Of a DNA stretch of 12,728 nucleotides, positions 5,778-12,728 are shown piece by piece (the first letter of the stretch is position 1; each line of letters starts with the position of its first letter). The notes under the pieces are model-generated. The model worked only from the letters and a program-made list of their open reading frames with translations, searched no databases and was not told the origin of the DNA. The translations under genes and the position numbers were made by a program. The stretch is taken from positions 1 through 12,728 of the forward strand of contig JAITPU010000071.1 of NCBI GenBank assembly GCA_031289235.1, written 5' to 3'. This DNA comes from Eubacteriales Family XIII. Incertae Sedis bacterium (lineage in GTDB: Bacteria > Bacillota > Clostridia > Peptostreptococcales > Anaerovoracaceae).

Positions 5778-5806
5778 TTGAAACGCGGCGCAATAGAATG
5801 TATAAT
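5778..5806 (+). promoter_or_regulatory. SigA-type promoter of murA
   Basis: TTGAAA (5778-5783), a 17-base spacer and a perfect TATAAT (5801-5806). The predicted start near 5813 leaves a leader of about 27 bases holding a small TGTAT/ATACA hairpin (5811-5826) directly against the AAAGGAGG ribosome site. Confidence 0.75.
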
Positions 5807-5839
5807 AAACTGTATTTGTAGATACAAAGGAGGCTTGTA

Positions 5840-7102
5840 TTGGCTAAATTCCTGATAAGCAAGAGCCGTCCGCTTTCCGGCGAAGTGGATGTCAGCGGGT
5901 CTAAAAACGCTGTTTTGCCGATCATGGCGGCGTCTTTGCTCACGGAAGGGAAATGTGAGATCTCAGACGTACCGTTGCTGCGCGATGTCGATGTGATGTG
6001 CGGGCTTTTGCGGAGCATCGGTTCGTCGGTAAATGAAAAGGACGACGGGCATACTATTGAAATAGTCACAAAAAACATCGCATTGCAGGAAGCCCCTTAT
6101 GAATTGGTAAAGAAGATGAGGGCGTCCATACTTGTTATGGGTCCGTTGCTGGCGAAAACAGGCAGGGCGAAGATCGCTCTGCCTGGAGGGTGCGCGATCG
6201 GTTCGAGGCCGATCAACTTGCATTTAAAAGGTCTTGCGGCTCTCGGCGCGAAAATCGTGGAAGAACACGGTTTCGTGGAAGCGAAGGCGGACAGGCTGCG
6301 CGGCGGCAATGTATATTTGGATTTCCCAAGCGTGGGGGCGACGGAGAATATCATCATGGCCGCGGTTCTCGCGGAAGGCGTCACTGTCCTTGAAAATGTG
6401 GCGGAAGAGCCTGAAATCGTGGATTTGGCCAGTTTCCTCAATAAGATGGGCGCAAAGATCAAGGGCGCGGGGACGGATACCATAAAAATAGAAGGTGTCG
6501 CGGCGTTGAACGGCGCGCGGCATTCGGTGATCCCGGACCGGATCGAAACAGGCACTTTTATGCTGGCGGCGGCGATCACGAGGGGAGACGTCCTTATTAA
6601 AAATATAGTGCCGGACCACGTGAAGCCCGTCATAGCTAAACTGAAGGAATGCGGCGTTACCGTGGAGGACACCGACGACGGCGTCAGAGTCAGATGCTTA
6701 AAGGCGCCTCTGATATCGACGGATATAAAGACACTGCCTTATCCCGGCTTCCCCACCGATATGCAGTCTCAATTTATGGCTTTTCTTACCACCGTGACCG
6801 GAACCAGTATGGTGATCGAAACCGTTTTTGAGAACCGGTACATGCAGATCGGGGAACTCAACAGAATGGGCGCCAACATTAAGATCGAAGGCCGCGGCGC
6901 CGTTGTGCAGGGAGAAAGACTATTGCAGGGGACACAGGTGCTTGCCACGGATCTCAGAGCCGGCGCCGCTCTGGTGCTGGCCGGTTTGGCGGCGGAGGGG
7001 ACGACGGAGATCTCGGAAATCTATCATATAGAGAGAGGTTATTCAGATTTCATTGAGAAATTGCGGAAGCTGGGGGCCGGCGTCACGCGCGTGGAGGAAT
7101 AG
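5840..7102 (+). CDS. murA: UDP-N-acetylglucosamine 1-carboxyvinyltransferase
   Basis: MurA transfers enolpyruvate from phosphoenolpyruvate to UDP-GlcNAc, the committed cytoplasmic step of peptidoglycan synthesis. The 420 residues are full length. Visible active-site features are SGSKNA with Lys 22; the mobile loop PGGCAIGSRP with the PEP-attacking Cys 118, which implies fosfomycin sensitivity; DRIETGTFM; and PGFPTDMQSQFMAFLT with the conserved Asp. The start is TTG at 5840, supported by an excellent AAGGAGG at 5827-5833 and by homology beginning MAKFLISKSR. It is transcribed alone from its own promoter and ends at the bidirectional terminator shared with spoVG. Firmicutes often carry two MurA paralogues; which one this is cannot be told here. 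Confidence 0.97.
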   Translation: MAKFLISKSRPLSGEVDVSGSKNAVLPIMAASLLTEGKCEISDVPLLRDVDVMCGLLRSIGSSVNEKDDGHTIEIVTKNIALQEAPYELVKKMRASILVMGPLLAKTGRAKIALPGGCAIGSRPINLHLKGLAALGAKIVEEHGFVEAKADRLRGGNVYLDFPSVGATENIIMAAVLAEGVTVLENVAEEPEIVDLASFLNKMGAKIKGAGTDTIKIEGVAALNGARHSVIPDRIETGTFMLAAAITRGDVLIKNIVPDHVKPVIAKLKECGVTVEDTDDGVRVRCLKAPLISTDIKTLPYPGFPTDMQSQFMAFLTTVTGTSMVIETVFENRYMQIGELNRMGANIKIEGRGAVVQGERLLQGTQVLATDLRAGAALVLAGLAAEGTTEISEIYHIERGYSDFIEKLRKLGAGVTRVEE

Positions 7103-7162
7103 TTTTTCGCGAATAATAAATCAATAATTGAACGGTTCGCGCGCCGAGGTGAAGGCAAAGAA

Positions 7163-7190
7163 AAAACACCGGCGCGTACGCAGGTGTTTT
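7163..7190. terminator. Bidirectional intrinsic terminator between murA and spoVG
   Basis: AAAACACC (7163-7170) pairs with GGTGTTTT (7183-7190) across a 12-base loop. T-richness on the right (TTTTCAGGTTTTC) serves murA, and the A-run on the left serves spoVG read on the minus strand. CGCGCCG at 7140-7146 can also pair with CGGCGCG at 7170-7176, an alternative fold that would compete with the terminator stem. Confidence 0.75.
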
Positions 7191-7230
7191 CAGGTTTTCA
7201 AATTCAAAATTCAGATCAGAAAGGCTTTAT

Positions 7231-7515
7231 TTACAGCGATGTGTCCGGGTTTTCTTTTTCTTCCAGAACCTTTTCGTATTCCGCGAAGATAGCCTCCTTG
7301 ATTCTGTTCCGCGTTTCGGATAGGAGCGGATGGGCGATATCGCGAAAATCGCCTTCACCCATTTTGCGGCTGGGCATGGCTATGAACAAACCGTTCTGAC
7401 CTTCGATGATTTTAATGTCGTGGACGACGAATTCATCGTCAAAAGTTACTGAAACAACCGCTTTCATCTTGCCTTCATCACTTACCTTACGGATCCTTAC
7501 GTCGGTTATTTTCAT
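7231..7515 (-). CDS. spoVG: SpoVG, nucleic-acid-binding regulator
   Basis: SpoVG is a small DNA- and RNA-binding regulator that affects sporulation, septation and virulence genes in Firmicutes. The 94-residue protein opens with the family's MKITDVRIRKV, and has VSVTFDDEFVVHDIKIIEGQ and FIAMPSRK in the core and FRDIAHPLLSETR before the C-terminal helix. I chose ATG 7515 because the family begins there and AAAGGGTGG lies 6 bases upstream. A longer frame from 7560 would add 15 unconserved residues. In many clostridia spoVG sits between murC and glmU on the same strand; here it lies divergently upstream of murC and is separated from the glmU remnant. A SigA-like promoter lies upstream; no SigH-type promoter was recognised. 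Confidence 0.96.
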   Translation of the reverse strand: MKITDVRIRKVSDEGKMKAVVSVTFDDEFVVHDIKIIEGQNGLFIAMPSRKMGEGDFRDIAHPLLSETRNRIKEAIFAEYEKVLEEKENPDTSL

Positions 7516-7591
7516 ACGAAACCACCCTTTCTGGCTGACTTGGTACGGGAACAGTGACAAGCCGAATAAACATACTAATTTTGTTGTTCTT

Positions 7592-7620
7592 ATTATATAT
7601 GACAGGTTTGAGATTTACAA
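7592..7620 (-). promoter_or_regulatory. SigA-type promoter of spoVG
   Basis: On the minus strand, TTGTAA (7620-7615), a 17-base spacer and a perfect TATAAT (7597-7592). The leader to the ATG at 7515 is about 70 bases. Bacillus spoVG is SigH-controlled; this promoter looks like the housekeeping type. Confidence 0.65.
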
Positions 7621-7634
7621 GGTTTTTTTATAAA
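7608..7634 (+). promoter_or_regulatory. Weak candidate promoter for murC
   Basis: TTGAGA (7608-7613), a short 15-base spacer and TATAAA (7629-7634). It is the only SigA-like arrangement I see before murC, and it overlaps the -35 of the divergent spoVG promoter. Confidence 0.3.
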
Positions 7635-7665
7635 GAATTGAATCGCTGCAATTGGGCAGTGTGAA

Positions 7666-7691
7666 CCGCCGGAGACGCCGGCTTGCGCCGG
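7666..7691 (+). other. GC-rich hairpin in the murC leader
   Basis: CCGGC (7678-7682) pairs with GCCGG (7687-7691) over a TTGC loop, and an upstream CCGCCGG (7666-7672) could compete for the same right arm. It ends about 15 bases before the murC ribosome site. Role unknown. Confidence 0.35.
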
Positions 7692-7716
7692 AACAAAAAA
7701 CAGGTGGAGAGAAAAG

Positions 7717-9099
7717 ATGGCGGTCTTGTTGGGAAAACAGCGTGTTCACTGCGTCGGGGCGGGCGGAATCGGCCTGAGCGCCATAGCGGAAATATTGCTT
7801 GCCAAGGGATACGAAGTATCCGGTTCCGATATGAATGAGAGTGATGTGACCGACAGGCTCATCGCTTCCGGCGCGGCCATATATCTCGGACATCGGGCCA
7901 AAAATGTGGAAAACGCGGACATTATAATATATTCGGCGGCGGTTTCCCGTGAAAATCCAGAAATCGTTCGGGGATTTGAACGCGGGATACCTGTTATAAG
8001 CAGGGCGGAAGCGCTCGGAGAACTTATGTCAGGCTACAAGCACAGCGTGGCGGTCGCGGGAACGCACGGAAAAACGACGGCGACATCTATGATATCGCTG
8101 ATTTTAAAGGATAGCGGAAAAGATCCGACCATTTTAGTGGGCGGAAATCTTTCCGAAATCGGCGGCAATGTAAGGGTAGGAAACAGCGAATATTTTGTCA
8201 CGGAAGCGTGCGAATATATGGACAGTTTTTTATGTTTGGCGCCGCGATACGCCGTTATCCTGAACATAGATTCGGATCATTTGGATTATTTCGAAGATAT
8301 CGGTCATATCGCGCGTTCTTTTGACAGCTTTGCCAATCTGACGCCCGACGACGGCGCTGTCGTCGCTTACGACGCGAATCCTTTCGTAAACAGCATTCTC
8401 GCGGGGCTAAAAAGAAGGGTCGTCACGTTCGGTTTTCATGATATATGCTCATACCGGGCGACGGATATAATGTTCAACTCAGCGGGGATGCCCTCCTTTA
8501 CGGTCAATCACGGAGACGGATCGGTTTGCCGCGTGCAGCTTGCGATCCCGGGAGAACACAATATCGCCAACGCTCTGGCGGCTTTTGCCTGTTGTCGCGA
8601 TATGGGCGTGGAAACTGAAAGCATTGTGAAGACCTTGGAAGCTTTCGAGGGGACGCAAAGGCGTTTTGACGCGCTCGGGGAGACAGAAAACGGGATAAAG
8701 GTCGTTGATGAGTACGCGCATCATCCGGCGGAAATACGCGCGACGCTCAAAGCCGCAAAGAACATTCCGCATAAAAATCTTTGGTGCTTGTTTCAGCCGC
8801 ATACTTACACGCGCACCATAGCGCTTTTCGAAGAATTCGTGGAAGCTTTCGCGCTGGCGGATAAGGTCGTCATGACGAAAATCTACGCCGCGCGCGAAAA
8901 AAATATTCACAAAATCAGCTCAAAATCGCTGATAGACGAGATCAAAAGGAGATATCCTTTCAGAAACGCGTATTATTTCGAAAGTTTCGAAGAAATCGCG
9001 TCTTTTGTGCTAAATAACGCGGAACCCGGCGATCTGGTGCTCACTATGGGGGCGGGAGATATTTATAAGGCCGGCGAATTGATTTTAGAAAATATGTAA
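7717..9099 (+). CDS. murC: UDP-N-acetylmuramate--L-alanine ligase
   Basis: MurC uses ATP to join L-alanine to UDP-MurNAc, the first amino-acid addition in cytoplasmic peptidoglycan precursor synthesis. The 460 residues cover all three Mur-ligase domains: the N-terminal Rossmann-like UDP-substrate domain (GAGGIGLSA at 14-22), the central ATPase domain (AGTHGKTT at about 114-121, EACEYMDSF at 163-171, NIDSDHLDYF near 183-192, GEHNIANALAA) and the C-terminal domain (DEYAHHPAEIRATL, FQPHTYTRT). ATG 7717 has GGTGGAG with 7-base spacing. It is divergent from spoVG. The next gene, the glmU-pepF fusion, has its own promoter after a GC-rich hairpin, so murC is probably monocistronic or only partly read through. 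Confidence 0.97.
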   Translation: MAVLLGKQRVHCVGAGGIGLSAIAEILLAKGYEVSGSDMNESDVTDRLIASGAAIYLGHRAKNVENADIIIYSAAVSRENPEIVRGFERGIPVISRAEALGELMSGYKHSVAVAGTHGKTTATSMISLILKDSGKDPTILVGGNLSEIGGNVRVGNSEYFVTEACEYMDSFLCLAPRYAVILNIDSDHLDYFEDIGHIARSFDSFANLTPDDGAVVAYDANPFVNSILAGLKRRVVTFGFHDICSYRATDIMFNSAGMPSFTVNHGDGSVCRVQLAIPGEHNIANALAAFACCRDMGVETESIVKTLEAFEGTQRRFDALGETENGIKVVDEYAHHPAEIRATLKAAKNIPHKNLWCLFQPHTYTRTIALFEEFVEAFALADKVVMTKIYAAREKNIHKISSKSLIDEIKRRYPFRNAYYFESFEEIASFVLNNAEPGDLVLTMGAGDIYKAGELILENM

Positions 9100-9115
9100 A
9101 GAATAGTTACCACTC

Positions 9116-9160
9116 AAACGCGGGCGGAGGACCGCTGCCATCCCCTCCGGGAGCGCGTTT
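9116..9160 (+). terminator. Long GC-rich hairpin after murC
   Basis: AAACGCG (9116-9122) pairs with CGCGTTT (9154-9160), enclosing a second stem CGGAGG (9125-9130) / CCTCCG (9144-9149). It begins 17 bases after the murC stop. Only three T residues end the stem, so termination may be partial or Rho-aided. Confidence 0.5.
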
Positions 9161-9182
9161 ACGCGACACGCGGTTAGATTCA

Positions 9183-9210
9183 TTTATCCGAATTATATAT
9201 ATGTTATACT
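9183..9210 (+). promoter_or_regulatory. Extended -10 promoter of the glmU-pepF fusion
   Basis: TATACT (9205-9210) is preceded by TGT, making an extended -10. The -35 is poor (TTTATC at 9183-9188, 16-base spacer). Transcription from about 9217 makes the ATG at 9226 an unlikely start and favours 9277. Confidence 0.5.
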
Positions 9211-9276
9211 GGTAATCTGAAAATTATGCTTCGATCAATATTTAACGGAGAAGGAGATGAAAAGGGACTGTTTATT

Positions 9277-11808
9277 ATGGATGATTTGACTGTACAGTAT
9301 GAAAAAGAGGCCGAAGCGCGCCTTGCGGTTAATTTGCGTCACGCGGCGCGGGGCGTGAGGTTTATAGATCCGAGAGCGGCTTATATAGACGCTGACGCCG
9401 AGATAGGGGCAGGGACGGTCGTTTATCCCGGCGTGATACTTGAGGGAAAGGTGAAGATCGGCGGGAATTGCGTTATCGGCCAGAATACGCGCGTCAAAGA
9501 CGCCAAGATCGGCGATTACACGAAAATCGAACAATCCGTCATAGTGGGGAGCGAGATCGGCAGTCACAGCCGGATAGGCCCGTTCGCCTACATACGGCCG
9601 GGAAGCGTGGTTGGCGACCATACCAAGGTCGGAAATTTTGTCGAGGTGAAAAATTCCACGATAGGCGACGGCTCCAAGGCCTCGCATCTGACATATATAG
9701 GGGACGCGGACGTGGGCGAAAGGGTCAACTTGGGCTGCGGCGTCGTTTTTGTCAATTACGACGGCAGGCGCAAGCATCGCTCGGCGGTGGGCAACGGCGC
9801 TTTCGTCGGATGTAACGTGAATCTGATTTCTCCGATTGTCGTCGGCAACGGCGCGTACGTGGCCGCGGGTACTACGGTGACAAAAGACGTGCCGGAAGGA
9901 GGTCTGTCCATCGGAAGGGGAAAAGAAAGGCACATCGAAGGCTGGGTAAAGAAAAGGGGATTTCCTGAGGAGAAAGCCGAAAAAAAGACTGAACAGATTG
10001 GGATCATAGATAAAAAATTGAAAAAAAGAGAAGAAATCCCGCCGGAATATAAATGGGATATAGAGTCCATGTATCCCGATGAAAGGGAGTGGAAGAAGGA
10101 ATACGCGCGGGCGGAAGCAGCCGCGGAGGCTTATGCCGCCGAATTCGCCGGAAAACTGAGCGGCGGCGGCGGTACGCTGTTGGCCGCGCTGAGGAAGAAA
10201 GACGCGCTGTGGCTTATCGTTGAGCGGCTTTTTGTTTACGCCAAGATGCGCAGAGATGAGGACAACCGGAACGCCGGCCGTCAGGCGATGGCGGACAGGG
10301 CGCAGGCGCTGATCGCGCGGGTTTCGGCTGACCTTTCTTTCTTCGCGCCGGAATTTCTGGCGATCCCCGAAGAAACTCTCAGGAAGTTCGCCGAGGAAGA
10401 ACAGTGTCTCGGGCAGTACGGGCATCTGGTCCGCACACTGCTGCGGCAGAAGGAGCATGTGCTCCCGCGTGCGGAGGAAGAGCTGCTTGCGCGGCTCAGT
10501 GATGTAACCTCGGCTACCGGTGAGATATTTTCGATGATCAATGAAGCGGATATGAAGTTCGGCGCCGTGACCGGCGAGGATGGCGAAGAAACGGAGCTGA
10601 CTCACGGCAGGTATATCGGCTTTATGGAATCGCGCGACCGGAAAGTGCGGCGGGAAGCCTTTTCCAAGATGTACGGCGCTTATATCCGGCAGAAAAACAC
10701 GCTGGCCGCCACATATCGGTATAATACCAAAGCCGATACGGTTATCGCGCGCATACGCGGCTATTCTTCATCCTTAGAGGCGGCGCTGTCTGGGGACAAC
10801 ATCCCGCTTTCCGTTTATGACAGCCTGATCGGGGCGGTGAACGGGCGGCTTGGCGCGCTGCACAGATATATGGATATCAGGAAAAAGATCCTTGGGGTTG
10901 ACGAACTGCATATGTACGATGTCTACGCGCCTCTCGTGGAACGCGAAGAAAAACCGGTACGCTATGAGAGGGCCGTTGAAATACTGCGCAGGGGCCTGTC
11001 GGCGCTCGGCGGCGATTATGTGAAGAGGATGGAGAGGGGGCTTTCGGAACGCTGGGTGGATGTGTATGAAAACGAGGGAAAAACCAGCGGCGCTTATTCT
11101 TTCGGCAGCTATGACAGCAAGCCGTATATATTGCTGAATTACACCGGTAAATTGAAGGACGTGTTCACGCTGGCGCATGAAATGGGCCACTCGATGCATT
11201 CGGCCTTTACCCGTGAAAATCAGCCCTTCGTATACGGCGGACATTCGATTTTCACGGCGGAAGTCGCTTCCACGGTGAACGAATCCCTGCTGATGCGCCA
11301 TCTGCTCGCAGAGACGCCGGATACGGCGGAGAAAAAATATCTGTTGAACCTCTATATAGAAGAATTCCGCGCCACGCTGTTCAGGCAGGCCATGTTCGCC
11401 GAATTTGAGAAACTGACCCACGCGGCCGCGGAAAGGGGGGAATCGCTCACCTCGGACTGGCTGTGCGGGGAATACGGGCGTCTCAATGAGAAATACTTCG
11501 GCCCGTCTGTGAAGCAGGATGAGGAGATCGCCGTGGAATGGGCGCGTATCCCTCATTTCTACCGCGCGTTTTACGTTTACAAATACGCAACCGGATATTC
11601 CGCGGCCGTCGCGATAGCGGACAGGATCCTGAACGAAGGCGAGAGCGCGAGGGATGCGTATATTGATTTTTTGAAAACGGGGGAGAGCGGCGACCCGATC
11701 GACCTTCTGAAGATCGCCGGCGTGGATATGAGCGCGCCGGAACCTGTGGAAAGGGCGATAGACACCTTTGAAGGACTCGTTGACGAGATGGAAAAGCTGT
11801 TCATTTGA
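9277..11808 (+). CDS. GlmU acetyltransferase domain fused to oligoendopeptidase F
   Basis: One 843-residue frame joins two enzymes. Residues about 1-235 are the C-terminal half of GlmU: a left-handed beta-helix of hexapeptide repeats that acetylates glucosamine-1-phosphate. Residues equivalent to E. coli R333, K351, H363, Y366, N377, N386, Y387, K392, A423 and R440 are all present without gaps (R107, K125, H137, Y140, N151, N160, Y161, K166, A197, R214); S405 is Cys 179. The uridylyltransferase half is absent: Met 1 aligns near E. coli residue 227, the domain boundary. A Lys/Glu-rich linker leads to a full M3-family PepF from about residue 250 (KKREEIPPEYKWD), with the zinc motif HEMGH at 634-638 and Glu 662 as probable third ligand. 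ATG 9277 follows AAAGGGA; ATG 9226 is too near the promoter. The linker has a possible frameshift site. nadK follows after 36 bases. Confidence 0.9.
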   Translation: MDDLTVQYEKEAEARLAVNLRHAARGVRFIDPRAAYIDADAEIGAGTVVYPGVILEGKVKIGGNCVIGQNTRVKDAKIGDYTKIEQSVIVGSEIGSHSRIGPFAYIRPGSVVGDHTKVGNFVEVKNSTIGDGSKASHLTYIGDADVGERVNLGCGVVFVNYDGRRKHRSAVGNGAFVGCNVNLISPIVVGNGAYVAAGTTVTKDVPEGGLSIGRGKERHIEGWVKKRGFPEEKAEKKTEQIGIIDKKLKKREEIPPEYKWDIESMYPDEREWKKEYARAEAAAEAYAAEFAGKLSGGGGTLLAALRKKDALWLIVERLFVYAKMRRDEDNRNAGRQAMADRAQALIARVSADLSFFAPEFLAIPEETLRKFAEEEQCLGQYGHLVRTLLRQKEHVLPRAEEELLARLSDVTSATGEIFSMINEADMKFGAVTGEDGEETELTHGRYIGFMESRDRKVRREAFSKMYGAYIRQKNTLAATYRYNTKADTVIARIRGYSSSLEAALSGDNIPLSVYDSLIGAVNGRLGALHRYMDIRKKILGVDELHMYDVYAPLVEREEKPVRYERAVEILRRGLSALGGDYVKRMERGLSERWVDVYENEGKTSGAYSFGSYDSKPYILLNYTGKLKDVFTLAHEMGHSMHSAFTRENQPFVYGGHSIFTAEVASTVNESLLMRHLLAETPDTAEKKYLLNLYIEEFRATLFRQAMFAEFEKLTHAAAERGESLTSDWLCGEYGRLNEKYFGPSVKQDEEIAVEWARIPHFYRAFYVYKYATGYSAAVAIADRILNEGESARDAYIDFLKTGESGDPIDLLKIAGVDMSAPEPVERAIDTFEGLVDEMEKLFI
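9967..9992 (+). promoter_or_regulatory. Candidate -1 frameshift site in the GlmU-PepF linker
   Basis: The reading frame contains A AAA AAG (9981-9987) in the phase required for tandem -1 slippage. GAGGAG (9967-9972) lies 8 bases upstream as a possible ribosome-stalling element. In the -1 frame the next codons are GAC and TGA (stop at 9990-9992), giving a free acetyltransferase of about 238 residues. The layout matches the E. coli dnaX site. A weak GGGAT (10000-10004) / ATCCC (10036-10040) pairing follows. Only function is untested; the motif is explicit. Confidence 0.4.
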
Positions 11809-11844
11809 CGCTGTTATTGCAATATATGGAAAATAAGGGATATT

Positions 11845-12728
11845 GTGGAATTAAAGAAGGTCAGTATATTTGCCAACGGCGAGCCGCAGTCGGAGCTGAT
11901 AAGCGGGCGCCTGAAACAGAAGCTGGAAAAAAGCGGATTTACGGCGTCCTGTGAGTTCGATCCGGACGCCAGTCTTCTCATATGCATCGGCGGGGACGGT
12001 TCCTTTCTTCACACCCTTCACGCTTATGATTTCCCGGAGATACCCATAGTGGGCGTCAATACGGGACATTTAGGCTTTTTCCAAGAGTTGCATCACGCCG
12101 AACTGGATGAGTTTATTTTCCGCTACGAAAACCGCCTGTATGAGATACAGAGCCTGCGGCCCGTCGTCGCGGAAATTGACTCCTGCGGATTGATCGGCGA
12201 TGAACACGGCCGCGCGCCCGCGGAGGAAGCTGCGCCGGAAAAGGCCGAAACGCTGAAAAAAGCGGAAAGCGGCGGCGGTTTCCCGCGCGCCCTAAAGGGA
12301 CTCAACGAAATCGTCGTCAGGAACTCTCGTTCGCGCGCGGCCCATCTGAACATATTCATAGGGGAAAGCTTCATTGAGCGCTTCAGCGGCGACGGCATTT
12401 TAGTTTCTACCCCCGCGGGAAGCACGGCTTATAACTACGCGCTGGGTGGCAGCATAGTGGATCCGAGGCTGAGCCTGCTGCAGATTACGCCCATCGCCCC
12501 GATTAACAACGCAGTGTACCGCTCCTTCACCTCCAGCGTGCTGCTGCCCCCGGACCTGTCGGTGCAGATCTTTCCCGAATATACGAAAGACCAGGAGATG
12601 TCGGTTTCAGCCGACGGCATGGAATGGCGGTTTTCCGGCGTGAAAAGGATACGCGTCGGTTTCGCGCGGCGGACAGTGCAGCTTTTGCGTTTTGACTCGT
12701 ATGATTTCTGGAAAAAAGTAAAGGGAAA
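11845..12728 (+). CDS. nadK: NAD kinase, 3' end cut by window
   Basis: NAD kinase phosphorylates NAD to NADP in the cytoplasm, supplying NADPH for biosynthesis. The start is GTG 11845, preceded by AAGGGA; 294 codons are visible with no stop, and the usual family length suggests only a few residues are missing. Motifs: GGDG at 49-52 (catalytic Asp in ICIGGDGSFL), NTGHLGFF at 72-79, NEIVVR at 154-159 and DGILVSTPAGSTAYN at 183-197, then ITPIAP. Between the strand ending VVAEID and the NE motif there is a low-complexity insertion of about 30-35 residues rich in Ala, Glu and Lys (about 113-149), where relatives have a short turn. Probably read from the fusion's promoter, 36 bases downstream of it. 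In many clostridia nadK lies with recN and argR; that context is not visible here. Confidence 0.93.
   Translation, partial: MELKKVSIFANGEPQSELISGRLKQKLEKSGFTASCEFDPDASLLICIGGDGSFLHTLHAYDFPEIPIVGVNTGHLGFFQELHHAELDEFIFRYENRLYEIQSLRPVVAEIDSCGLIGDEHGRAPAEEAAPEKAETLKKAESGGGFPRALKGLNEIVVRNSRSRAAHLNIFIGESFIERFSGDGILVSTPAGSTAYNYALGGSIVDPRLSLLQITPIAPINNAVYRSFTSSVLLPPDLSVQIFPEYTKDQEMSVSADGMEWRFSGVKRIRVGFARRTVQLLRFDSYDFWKKVKG

Noticed and set aside
7516..7560. Longer spoVG start at 7560
   Set aside because: The SpoVG family begins at MKITDVRIRKV, and the AAAGGGTGG site fits the ATG at 7515.
9226..9276. Upstream ATG at 9226 as start of the fusion
   Set aside because: It lies within about 10 bases of the predicted transcription start, has no ribosome site, and the added residues precede the GlmU domain boundary.
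10018..10020. Internal TTG start for a separate PepF
   Set aside because: Only a weak GGGAT lies upstream at poor spacing, so independent initiation is possible but not supported.
9235..10605. 456-codon minus-strand open frame opposite the GlmU half of the fusion
   Set aside because: It is antisense to a frame with full catalytic conservation, its translation resembles no family, and it lacks a ribosome site. GC-rich codon bias on the plus strand explains the open frame.
10774..11556. 260-codon minus-strand frame opposite PepF
   Set aside because: It is antisense to the peptidase core including HEMGH; no ribosome site or recognisable motif.

Overview
The window looks like chromosomal DNA of a Gram-positive, low-to-medium-GC Firmicute, most likely an uncultured clostridium. 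The evidence is a tmk-holB-ricT run followed by an AbrB-type regulator (the gene order of the Bacillus/Clostridium replication-origin region, with intervening genes missing), a SpoVG homologue, the clostridial form of AbrB with a C-terminal CxxC/CxxC zinc ribbon, SigA-like promoters and strong AGGAGG-type ribosome binding sites. Genus or species cannot be named from the sequence.

Layout. (1) 1-180, minus: the first 60 codons of glutamate racemase (murI), cut by the window edge, with a promoter and a 5'-terminal hairpin upstream. (2) 461-1865, plus: a tandem GTTAGAA repeat array running into a gene for a Schlafen AlbA_2 / GHKL-like / winged-helix protein, the one clearly accessory gene here. 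(3) 1977-4680, plus: a well-formed promoter, a leader with mutually exclusive hairpins, a 38-residue membrane miniprotein, then tmk, holB and ricT, tightly packed. (4) 4782-5559, minus: an abrB-like regulator and a small membrane protein, each with its own promoter. (5) 5778-7102, plus: murA. (6) 7231-7515, minus: spoVG, sharing a bidirectional terminator with murA. (7) 7717-9099, plus: murC. (8) 9277-11808, plus: one long reading frame that fuses the acetyltransferase half of GlmU to a complete oligoendopeptidase F. (9) 11845 to the window end, plus: NAD kinase, nearly complete.

Four genes serve early peptidoglycan precursor synthesis: murI (D-glutamate), the GlmU acetyltransferase half (GlcNAc-1-phosphate), murA (enolpyruvyl transfer to UDP-GlcNAc) and murC (L-alanine addition). 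The tmk operon supplies dTTP, a clamp-loader subunit and an RNA-decay/sporulation factor.

The most unusual object is the GlmU-C/PepF fusion. It begins at the exact boundary where the uridylyltransferase domain of normal GlmU ends, and it keeps every acetyltransferase residue I can align except one Ser-to-Cys change. In the linker before the peptidase it carries an in-frame A AAA AAG heptamer with an upstream AGGAG and a -1-frame stop two codons later. This closely resembles the E. coli dnaX frameshift site, so the gene may make both a free acetyltransferase and the fusion.
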